A stretch of 9,196 bases of DNA from Clostridia bacterium (GTDB lineage: Bacteria > Bacillota > Clostridia > Oscillospirales > UBA644). Of the stretch, positions 1 through 5,836 are shown one piece after another. The stretch covers positions 1 through 9,196 of the forward strand of contig JAFPBP010000303.1 of assembly GCA_017424085.1 (NCBI GenBank). The letters are read 5' to 3'. The notes beneath the pieces were generated by a model. That model ran no database searches. It was not told the DNA's origin and worked only from the letters and a program-made list of their open reading frames with translations. The position numbers were made by a program, and so were the translations under genes. Position 1 is the stretch's first letter; the number at the start of each line of letters is the position of its first letter.

Positions 1-1
1 G

Positions 2-70
2 ACCGTGCTGGGCGCCGAAGCCTACGTGACGGTCATTAATGGAAAAATCGTCCACCGTCACGACGCATAA
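2..70 (+). CDS. C-terminal end of an unidentified protein (partial)
   Basis: The second reading frame is open from the left edge to a TAA at 68-70 and encodes 22 residues, beginning TVLGAEAYVTVINGK and ending HRHDA. The frame is supported by the perfect hairpin that follows 14 bases after the stop. The hydrophobic strand followed by an NGK turn (VTVINGKIVH) resembles the last beta strands of several metal-dependent amidohydrolases, whose small beta-sandwich domain often ends with a similar pattern. That is only a resemblance over a few residues, so no function is assigned. The gene converges on the coat protein gene on the other strand. Confidence 0.6.
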   Translation, partial: TVLGAEAYVTVINGKIVHRHDA

Positions 71-84
71 TCCCATACAAATTC

Positions 85-109
85 GGGCTGTCGCAGATTG
101 CGACAGCCC
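85..109. terminator. Bidirectional hairpin terminator between convergent genes
   Basis: GGGCTGTCGCA (85-95) and TGCGACAGCCC (99-109) are perfect reverse complements, giving an 11-bp GC-rich stem with a 3-base GAT loop. It lies 14 bases past the stop of the left-edge gene and 22 bases past the stop of the minus-strand coat gene, so it can serve both. The T-runs are short on both sides (CTTTGAT on plus, AATTTGT on minus), so release may be weaker than at the other terminators here. Confidence 0.65.
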
Positions 110-131
110 AAGCCTTTGATCCGAAACCCGA

Positions 132-584
132 TCAGCAATACATGCAGTTGACCGCCATATAGTCATAGATCATCTTGCCGTGCTCCTGCTCTTCCTTCTG
201 AATGTGGTTCAAAAGGCTTCGCACGTTGGCGTCGGCGAATTCAAAAATGCAGGTGTCGTACAAATGAGACGCATGCTTTTCGGTCGCCAGAGCGTCGGAG
301 CAGAGATATTTGTCGTCGCATTGAGCGGGACAGCAGGAGGGGTCCGCGGCGGTAAACTTAGGCTCCGTAGCGCCACCCCCCGAGGGAACGGGAACGGTAC
401 CGCGACAGATCTGATCCAGCGTATTCCAATGCTCGTTTTCCACCGTTGCGATCTGAGAAAACAGGTTCTTCAGCTGGGGATCGCAGGCGCATTGAGCGTG
501 GCGGGTATATTTGTCCGCACAGAGCCTTTCCTGGTCCTTCATGTCCTTGAGAAGATCGGTTTCTTTTTGAGTTAACTGTAGCAT
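132..584 (-). CDS. CotF-like spore coat protein, ferritin-like fold
   Basis: A 150-residue protein that I recognise as the clostridial CotF-like spore coat family; the start MLQLTQKETDLLKDMKDQE and the phrase CACDPQLKNLFSQIA are typical. Proteins of this family are helical, ferritin-like coat or spore-associated proteins. Two helix pairs are visible: about residues 6-60 and 95-145, joined by a Gly/Pro/Cys-rich linker. The linker and flanks carry C84, C85, C89 and C95, and there are 11 cysteines in total. The ligand pattern of a di-iron four-helix bundle is present: E19, E49-x-x-H52, E102 and E132-x-x-H135. The start at 582-584 is set by GAGGTGAT (minus strand, 591-598), a long match to the 16S rRNA tail. 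The gene is monocistronic. Expression during sporulation is expected for the family, but I could find only a weak sporulation-type promoter candidate. Iron binding is inferred. Confidence 0.82.
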   Translation of the reverse strand: MLQLTQKETDLLKDMKDQERLCADKYTRHAQCACDPQLKNLFSQIATVENEHWNTLDQICRGTVPVPSGGGATEPKFTAADPSCCPAQCDDKYLCSDALATEKHASHLYDTCIFEFADANVRSLLNHIQKEEQEHGKMIYDYMAVNCMYC

Positions 585-604
585 AAAATTATCACCTCGT
601 CCTC

Positions 605-632
605 AGTATGCGCGGAATTGGGAACGGTATGC
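605..632 (-). promoter_or_regulatory. Weak candidate sporulation-type promoter for the coat gene
   Basis: Read on the minus strand, GCATACCG (625-632) and GCATACTG (603-610) lie 22 bases apart upstream of the coat gene. CATACT resembles the -10 of mother-cell sigma factors (CATA-type), and the ATA of the upstream copy could act as a sigma-E-like -35. Matches are short and spacing is not ideal, so this is a guess guided by the gene's expected expression. No good sigma-A promoter was seen for this gene. Confidence 0.2.
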
Positions 633-674
633 AACGAAAGATGAAAGATTGTATAACTTTTTCCCGCTCCGTGC

Positions 675-703
675 TTGACAACCGTGCTCTTTTATGCTAT
701 AAT
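675..703 (+). promoter_or_regulatory. Perfect-consensus sigma-A promoter with extended -10
   Basis: TTGACA at 675-680 and TATAAT at 698-703 are both exact consensus and separated by exactly 17 bases; TG at 695-696 adds an extended -10. Transcription should start near 710, leaving a leader of about 35 bases before the ATG at 745. No operator-like dyad was noticed over it, so strong constitutive transcription is the simplest reading. Confidence 0.93.
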
Positions 704-732
704 AAGACTGTATTATGAATTCACTACGGAAC

Positions 733-737
733 GGAGG
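733..737 (+). promoter_or_regulatory. Ribosome binding site fixing the start at 745
   Basis: GGAGG with a 7-base gap to the ATG at 745. An in-frame ATG at 715 would add ten residues, but it lies only about 5 bases from the predicted transcription start and has no ribosome binding site, so 745 is preferred. Confidence 0.85.
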
Positions 738-744
738 CATCACA

Positions 745-1038
745 ATGGCAGAAGAAACTTCCTTTCTGACCTATAAGGGGCGTCCCCTGGTTCGCTCGGG
801 CAACGTGGTATTCTATGGCAACCTGAACGACAAATACGTTGTTATGATGCAGATCCTCGACTCGGTCAAGGACGGAGATCTGGATAAGTCCACCCGCGTC
901 TCGGTGGAGCTGCAGAGCAACGACCCCGAAGCAAAGCCCAACGAACGCGTCATTCAGAAGACCGAGCGGAAATCCATGGCAGACGCAATGGAGATCGCTA
1001 CCATCTGGCTGGATCGCGCGGACGAGGAAGACGAATAA
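745..1038 (+). CDS. Small acidic protein of unknown function (97 aa)
   Basis: A 97-residue soluble protein starting MAEETSFLTYKGRPLVRSGN. I have the impression of similar short proteins in clostridial genomes but cannot name a family or function. The N-terminal half (about residues 5-40) looks like a compact beta-rich fold with the phrases YKGRPLVR, VVFYGN and YVVMMQIL. The middle (about 41-75) is charged. An amphipathic helix (about 73-90, MADAMEIATIWLDRA) precedes an acidic tail ending DEEDE. There is no signal peptide, membrane segment, cysteine cluster or enzyme motif. It has its own consensus promoter, a GGAGG ribosome binding site and a following terminator, so it is very probably a real, well-expressed single gene. 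It lies directly upstream of prs, separated by a terminator, so no functional link can be claimed. Confidence 0.85.
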   Translation: MAEETSFLTYKGRPLVRSGNVVFYGNLNDKYVVMMQILDSVKDGDLDKSTRVSVELQSNDPEAKPNERVIQKTERKSMADAMEIATIWLDRADEEDE

Positions 1039-1045
1039 CGTCCTG

Positions 1046-1078
1046 AGAAGAGTGTACCGCACGGCCCGCTCTTCTTTT
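1046..1078 (+). terminator. Terminator after the 97-aa protein gene
   Basis: AGAAGAGTG (1046-1054) pairs with CGCTCTTCT (1067-1075), a 9-bp stem containing one G-T pair, followed by TTTT (1075-1078). A small inner CCG/CGG pairing is possible in the loop. It lies 7 bases past the stop codon. The stem is less GC-rich than the terminators after prs and fumC, so some read-through into prs is possible. Confidence 0.7.
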
Positions 1079-1108
1079 CCCTATTCCCATCGGACAAGGG
1101 ACAAAGCA

Positions 1109-1138
1109 TTCAAAAAAGCAGAGAAAAGAAAATATTAA
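1109..1138 (+). promoter_or_regulatory. Possible weak promoter for prs
   Basis: TTCAAA (1109-1114) and TATTAA (1133-1138) are spaced by 18 bases in an A-rich stretch just upstream of the prs ribosome binding site. Each box differs from the sigma-A consensus at two positions. A promoter is expected here because a terminator precedes it, but this exact assignment is weak. Confidence 0.35.
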
Positions 1139-1157
1139 CGATACGGAGAGTAGCATC

Positions 1158-2333
1158 ATGGACGAGAATCAGAAGCTTATTTCCCATCCCAACGAATTTT
1201 ATCCCCTCGGAATCATCCCCATGGAAGGCGCCGCAGAGCTGAGCAAAAAGATCGATCAGCACCTGACCAATTGGTTCCACAATCTGTACCCCGAATATAA
1301 GGAAGATCCCGAAGTTCGCGACACCACCCTTCTGGAGGTCACCTGCCCCCGCTTCACCTCGGGCGACGGCAAGGCTGTCCTGAAGCAGTCGGTGCGCGGC
1401 AACGATATCTTCATCATCACCGATATGGGCAACTATGCCTGCGAATACGAAATGTTCGGTCGCAAGGTCCCCATGTCTCCCGATGATCACTATCAGGATC
1501 TGAAGCGCATCATCCAGGCTATGGCAGGAAAAGCGTACCGCATCTCGGTCATTATGCCCACCCTCTATGGCGGCAGACAGCACAAGCGCTCCTCGAGAGA
1601 ATCTCTGGACTGCGCAGTGGCACTGCAGGAGCTGGAGCGCATCGGTGTGAAGAACATCATCACCTTCGACGCCCACGACCCCCGCGTTCAGAACGCTACC
1701 CCCTTCATGGGCTTTGATAACGTGATGCCCACCTATCAGGTTCTGAAGGCTCTGTTGGGAAAATACAAGGACATGAATCTGGATAAGGATCATCTGATGA
1801 TCGTCTCCCCCGACGAAGGCGCCATGAACCGTAACATTTATTACGCTTCGGTGCTGGGCGTGGATCTGGGTATGTTCTACAAGCGCCGCGACTACTCCAC
1901 CGTAGTCAACGGCAGAAACCCCATCGTGGCTCACGAATACATGGGTAACTCCGTTGCGGGCAAGGACATCCTCGTTGCCGACGACATCATCGCCTCGGGC
2001 GAATCCATGCTGGGTCTCGCTTACGAGCTGAAGGAAAAGGGCGCAAGAAGAATCTTCGTCACCGCCACCTACGGTCTGTTCACCGAGGGTCTGGACAAGT
2101 TCCAGAAGGCAATCGACGACGGCGCCATCACCGGAATTCTGACCACCAACCTGACCTACCAGTCTCCCGAGCTTCTGGCGAAGGATTGGTACACCAGCGT
2201 TGACTGCTCCAAGTACATCGCTTATTACATCCTCGCCATGCACGAAAATCAGTCGGTATCCAAGCTTCTGGATCCCCACAAGAAGATCGACGCATTGCTG
2301 GAAAAGTACAAGAAAGAACAGGGCGCAAACTAA
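1158..2333 (+). CDS. prs: Ribose-phosphate pyrophosphokinase (PRPP synthase), long clostridial form
   Basis: Cytoplasmic enzyme that transfers pyrophosphate from ATP to ribose 5-phosphate to make PRPP, the precursor of purines, pyrimidines, histidine, tryptophan and NAD. The 391-residue length exceeds the classical enzyme (about 315) and matches a divergent form common in Clostridia. Visible motifs in order: GGRQHKRSSRE (about 137-147) at the place of the ATP-binding flexible loop; DAHD (171-174) in place of the usual DLH metal site; VSPDEGAMNR (216-225), matching the VSPD-G-R signature; and the PRPP/ribose-phosphate loop VADDIIASGES (273-283). The last replaces the usual DDMIDTAGT-type sequence but keeps the adjacent acidic pair D275-D276. 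The N-terminus (about 1-110) is less like the classical enzyme. GGAG at 1145-1148 sets the start. The gene stands alone between terminators. Confidence 0.9.
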   Translation: MDENQKLISHPNEFYPLGIIPMEGAAELSKKIDQHLTNWFHNLYPEYKEDPEVRDTTLLEVTCPRFTSGDGKAVLKQSVRGNDIFIITDMGNYACEYEMFGRKVPMSPDDHYQDLKRIIQAMAGKAYRISVIMPTLYGGRQHKRSSRESLDCAVALQELERIGVKNIITFDAHDPRVQNATPFMGFDNVMPTYQVLKALLGKYKDMNLDKDHLMIVSPDEGAMNRNIYYASVLGVDLGMFYKRRDYSTVVNGRNPIVAHEYMGNSVAGKDILVADDIIASGESMLGLAYELKEKGARRIFVTATYGLFTEGLDKFQKAIDDGAITGILTTNLTYQSPELLAKDWYTSVDCSKYIAYYILAMHENQSVSKLLDPHKKIDALLEKYKKEQGAN

Positions 2334-2368
2334 GGTTTCCCCTTTCCCTTTCTTCTTCCGACGCAGAG

Positions 2369-2414
2369 CGGAGAGACGAAGCCCCACCGCTCGTCTCTCC
2401 GTTTTTCCGTTTTT
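2369..2414 (+). terminator. Strong intrinsic terminator after prs
   Basis: CGGAGAGACGA (2369-2379) and TCGTCTCTCCG (2391-2401) form a perfect 11-bp stem with an 11-base loop, followed by TTTTT at 2402-2406 and a second TTTTT at 2410-2414. This isolates prs from the downstream operon. Confidence 0.92.
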
Positions 2415-2453
2415 ACACACAACCGACACAAATCGACCGAAAGGACCCCGTCC

Positions 2454-3038
2454 ATGTTTCACTTTTTTGCTTTCATCGACCGCATGCGATTCATTCGTCG
2501 CTGGGGCTTGATGCGCAGCACCATCCCCGAAAGCCTCACCGAGCACGCACACCAGACCGCCATGCTGGCGCACGCTCTGGTGCTGATCGAAAACCGTCGG
2601 TTCGGCGCCGATCTGAACCCCGACCGTGCGGCGGTGCTTGCCATGTACCACGATGCGTCCGAGACCATCACGGGAGACATGCCCACCCCCGTTAAGTATT
2701 ACAATCGGGAGATTTTGGGCAGCTATCGCGCCGTGGAGGATTTTGCAAAGGACACCCTTCTGGACAAGCTTCCCCCGGATCTGCAGGAGGATTATTCCGA
2801 GATCCTCAACGGGGAGATCGAACCGGAGTGGGTCTACGTGAAGGCGGCGGACACCCTTTCGGCATACATCAAATGCATCACGGAACGGCAGGCGGGCAAT
2901 CGGGAATTCATCTCGGCAGAGCAGACGCTTCGGCAAAAGCTGCAGAATATGCCCCTGAAGAGCCTGCGCGTATTTGAACAGGAATTTTTGGGAAGCTACG
3001 GCAAGACCTTAGACGAAATGACGGAGGAAGAATCATGA
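2454..3038 (+). CDS. yfbR: 5'-deoxynucleotidase, YfbR family (HD domain)
   Basis: Cytoplasmic metal-dependent phosphatase that removes the 5' phosphate from deoxyribonucleoside monophosphates, a step in controlling dNTP pools and in salvage. The 194-residue sequence aligns well by eye with E. coli YfbR (199 aa) from the first helix on. Residues matching the known E. coli active site are all present: R16-W17 (substrate recognition), H31, the H66-D67 pair in MYHDASE, E70, D75 in TGDMPTPVKYYN, and D133 in KAADTLSAYIKC. AAGGA at 2441-2445 sets the start at 2454. Its TGA overlaps the ATG of the YfhO-like gene (ATGA, 3035-3038), so it is the first gene of a translationally coupled set. No convincing promoter was seen in the roughly 40 bases between the prs terminator and the ribosome binding site. 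Confidence 0.93.
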   Translation: MFHFFAFIDRMRFIRRWGLMRSTIPESLTEHAHQTAMLAHALVLIENRRFGADLNPDRAAVLAMYHDASETITGDMPTPVKYYNREILGSYRAVEDFAKDTLLDKLPPDLQEDYSEILNGEIEPEWVYVKAADTLSAYIKCITERQAGNREFISAEQTLRQKLQNMPLKSLRVFEQEFLGSYGKTLDEMTEEES

Positions 3039-5836
3039 CCATCCAAACCCCGCGCCCCCTCGGCAAGCAAAAGCAGAATCCCATCTGGCTGATTCTCGCC
3101 TTCGCCATCCCCATGATCGCCATGTGGATCGGCTTTGCGTTCTGCAAGGTGCACCCCTTCGGCGATATGCAGATGCTCTATTCCGACCTGCGGGAGCAGT
3201 ATTATCCCTTCTTTCAGGAATTCCAATATCGGATCCTGAACGGGGAATCCCTTCTGTGGAGCTGGAACGGCGGCATGGGAACCGACTATATTTCCCTCAT
3301 CGCTTATTACATCGCCTCTCCTCTGAACATTTTCTCCCTGCTCTTCCCCGCAAGCATGCTCCGCGACGCCCTTGCCCTCTTTTTGACCATCAAGATCGGC
3401 TGTGCAGGGTTGTTTTTCGCCATCATGCTGAAAAAGATTTTCGGGAAAAACGATTTTTCCATCACCGCCTTCGGCTGGATGTTTGCCTTCTGCAGCTTTA
3501 TCATGGGCTATTACTGGGACGTCATCTGGATGGACTCGGTAGCTCTTCTCCCCTTGGTCTTCCTCGGACTCTATTCCCTGATCACCGAGGGTAAATTCCG
3601 CCTCTACGTGATCTCCCTTGCGGTTGCAATCTTTGCAAACTACTATATCGGCGTATTCATCTGCTATTTCTGCGTGATCGCCTTCTTTGCCATTGCCGCC
3701 ATCCGTCAGATTTTCGGAAAGCCCTTCCTGTCCAGACTGCTGCAGTTCGGTGGATGCTCCCTTCTGGCGGGCGGGCTGACGGCGGTCCTGCTTCTGCACA
3801 CCGTGTTCGCCCTGTCCTATACCGACAGCGCCGCATCGGGCTCCTTTACCGATCTTGAATTCTACGACTCCTTCCTTTCGGTCATCGGCAACATGCTTGC
3901 CTTCAATAACCCCACCGCCATGGAGGGTCTGCCCAACCTGTACGTGGGAGTCCTGCCCCTGCTTCTTTCGGTGGTCTATCTGCGGTCGAAAAAGATCCGT
4001 CTGGAGGATAAGATCATCAACGTAGTGTTCCTTGCGTTCTTCATCTTCGCCTCCAACTTCAACGCTTTGGACTTTATTCTTCACGGCTTCCGCTTCCCCA
4101 ACATGCTGCCGGGGCGGTACACCTTCCTGATCTGCTTCGTTCTGCTTCTGGTGGGCTATCGCGGATTTTTGCTGTTGAAGGACCTGTCCACGTCGGACAT
4201 CTTCGGAATGGCGGTGCTGAGCATCACCATGCTGGGGCTTTCCTGCTTCTCTCTGGGCGAAAACAAGGTTTTGGGCAACATCATTCTGGTCGCCGCCTAT
4301 CTTCTGTTCTTCTTCCTGTACGAGCGCAGGCTTTTGCGGAAAACGGCGTTTGCCGTATTCATCTGCCTGATGATCACGGCGGAAATGATCTCCAGCCTGG
4401 TTCTGAGCATGGATACCGTGGGCAAGACAAGCTACACCAACTACCCCTACCGTCAGGAAGAGATCACCGATCTGAACGAGGCTCTGGAGGATCTGGACCC
4501 CACCTTCTGGCGCACCGAAATGACCTGCCGCTATTACCTCAACGACGGAGTCATGTACAGCTATCGGGGCATCGGACAGTTCTCGTCTACCGCGAACCGC
4601 GGGGTGCGGGATCTCATGTCCCATCTCGCCTTCACCACGGGGGCAAACAGCTATTACTACAACTTCTCCTCTCCCCTGAACAACGCTCTTTTGGGATTGA
4701 AATATCTCACCTCCCGCAGCGGAGAGCTGATCTCGGGAACCTTCGTGGAGCCCTACTTTGAAGCAAACAATCTGAAGGTCTACGAAAACACCGCCTATAT
4801 CGGCACGGGCTTCATGGTGGATTCCAAGACGCTGGATAAGCAGTTCACAAACAGTCCCTTCCAGGTGCAGAACAATCTGATCCAGGCTCTGACGGGATCG
4901 GAGAGCAACATCTTCTACAGCCGCCAGGAAGACCGCTACGAATCCTACGGCTTTGAGTCCATTGAAAAAACAGGGTCGGGAACCTACGTCTATACCACCA
5001 ACAAGGACGACGGAATTCTCGATATCACATTCACCGCAGGGCGCACGGGCACCTACTACGCCTACATGCGCGTGGGCGGCGGCGGTGACATTACCGTGAC
5101 CACCAGCTCGGGGAAGGTCTTCGATCATCCCGTGGCGCATCTGCGGTATATTGCCCCCGTCTGCTCCGTGGAGGCGGGCGAGACCATCCGAGTCTCCATC
5201 ACCGCAGACCCCAACGAAACCAACAAGACCATCAGCTTCTATTTCTATTACTTCAACGATCAGCTCTTTGAGGAGGGCTGGAGCAATCTCTCCGACGAGA
5301 CCTGGACCGTGGATGAGTTCTCCGATACCCATCTGAAGGGCGAGATCACCGTCAAGGAAAAGGGTCTGTTCTGCACGGTCATCCCCTACACCGAGGACTG
5401 GACCATGTACGTGGACGGCAGAGAGACCGAGACTGTCCCCCTGCTGGACAATGCTTACATCGGCGCATATCTGACCGAAGGAACCCACACGGTGGAGCTG
5501 GTCTACACGCCCAAGGGATTGACGGCGGGCATCGTGATCACCGTGATCTGCATCGTGATCTTCGCTCTGCTCTGCGTCTTTTTCCGTAAGGGTTTCCCTG
5601 CCATGCAGACCACCCCCGATCATCGGACCCCCGAAGAGATCGCGCAGGAGCAATCCCTGCCCGCAGATCGGGAACGGGAACCCGTGGAGGAACCCGCCGA
5701 AGAACCCGAAGCGTTGACGGGCATCACCCCCGAAACGGCGCCTCAGCCCCTGCCCGAGCCCGAGCAGAAAGACGAAACCGAGGCGAAAGAAGACGACAAG
5801 TCCGACGAATCCGCAAATGAGGACAAAAATGACTGA
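3035..5836 (+). CDS. yfhO: YfhO-family membrane glycosyltransferase with acidic C-terminal tail
   Basis: A 933-residue polytopic membrane protein of the YfhO family. In B. subtilis and relatives these GT-C-type proteins act with a CsbB-like enzyme to add sugars from undecaprenyl-phosphate carriers to lipoteichoic acid or other envelope polymers on the outer face. Family signs: a first membrane segment (about 17-37), then FGDMQMLYSDLREQYYPF (42-59) with D44 and D51 where GT-C enzymes place catalytic acids, then LLWSWNGGMGTDY and AYYIASPLN (73-98). About 11-12 membrane segments run to residue 457. An extracytoplasmic, aromatic-rich beta-type domain follows (about 458-828), then a last membrane segment (831-850). 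Residues 851-933 form a low-complexity tail with 26 acidic residues and 12 prolines, predicted cytoplasmic. GGAGG at 3023-3027 and the ATGA overlap set the start. No CsbB-like partner lies in the window. The sugar and acceptor are unknown. Confidence 0.88.
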   Translation: MTIQTPRPLGKQKQNPIWLILAFAIPMIAMWIGFAFCKVHPFGDMQMLYSDLREQYYPFFQEFQYRILNGESLLWSWNGGMGTDYISLIAYYIASPLNIFSLLFPASMLRDALALFLTIKIGCAGLFFAIMLKKIFGKNDFSITAFGWMFAFCSFIMGYYWDVIWMDSVALLPLVFLGLYSLITEGKFRLYVISLAVAIFANYYIGVFICYFCVIAFFAIAAIRQIFGKPFLSRLLQFGGCSLLAGGLTAVLLLHTVFALSYTDSAASGSFTDLEFYDSFLSVIGNMLAFNNPTAMEGLPNLYVGVLPLLLSVVYLRSKKIRLEDKIINVVFLAFFIFASNFNALDFILHGFRFPNMLPGRYTFLICFVLLLVGYRGFLLLKDLSTSDIFGMAVLSITMLGLSCFSLGENKVLGNIILVAAYLLFFFLYERRLLRKTAFAVFICLMITAEMISSLVLSMDTVGKTSYTNYPYRQEEITDLNEALEDLDPTFWRTEMTCRYYLNDGVMYSYRGIGQFSSTANRGVRDLMSHLAFTTGANSYYYNFSSPLNNALLGLKYLTSRSGELISGTFVEPYFEANNLKVYENTAYIGTGFMVDSKTLDKQFTNSPFQVQNNLIQALTGSESNIFYSRQEDRYESYGFESIEKTGSGTYVYTTNKDDGILDITFTAGRTGTYYAYMRVGGGGDITVTTSSGKVFDHPVAHLRYIAPVCSVEAGETIRVSITADPNETNKTISFYFYYFNDQLFEEGWSNLSDETWTVDEFSDTHLKGEITVKEKGLFCTVIPYTEDWTMYVDGRETETVPLLDNAYIGAYLTEGTHTVELVYTPKGLTAGIVITVICIVIFALLCVFFRKGFPAMQTTPDHRTPEEIAQEQSLPADREREPVEEPAEEPEALTGITPETAPQPLPEPEQKDETEAKEDDKSDESANEDKND
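5820..5823 (+). promoter_or_regulatory. Ribosome binding site selecting the fumC start at 5829
   Basis: AGGA sits 5 bases before the ATG at 5829, inside the end of the YfhO coding region. The alternative in-frame ATG at 5817 has no ribosome binding site, and its own codons contain this AGGA, so the later start is preferred. Confidence 0.65.

Noticed and set aside
715..744. ATG at 715 as the start of the small protein
   Set aside because: It is about 5 bases from the predicted transcription start and lacks a ribosome binding site, whereas ATG 745 has GGAGG at ideal spacing.
2415..2453. Promoter for yfbR between the prs terminator and the gene
   Set aside because: TTTACA at 2412-2417 could pass as a -35, but nothing resembling a -10 lies 16-18 bases downstream. 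The promoter may be degenerate or recognised by another sigma factor.
1110..2936. 608-codon minus-strand open frame spanning opposite prs and yfbR
   Set aside because: It crosses two real genes and a strong plus-strand terminator and has no recognisable domain; a codon-bias artefact.
2996..5653. 885-codon open frame on the minus strand opposite the YfhO-like gene
   Set aside because: It lies wholly opposite a gene with clear family features, has a His/Gln/Gly/Glu-rich composition with no recognisable domain, and arises because the real gene avoids TTA, CTA and TCA codons.
5676..5712. GAACCC-type short repeats as a tandem repeat element
   Set aside because: Only a few imperfect units that encode the EEP-rich part of the YfhO tail; too short to be called a DNA repeat in its own right.
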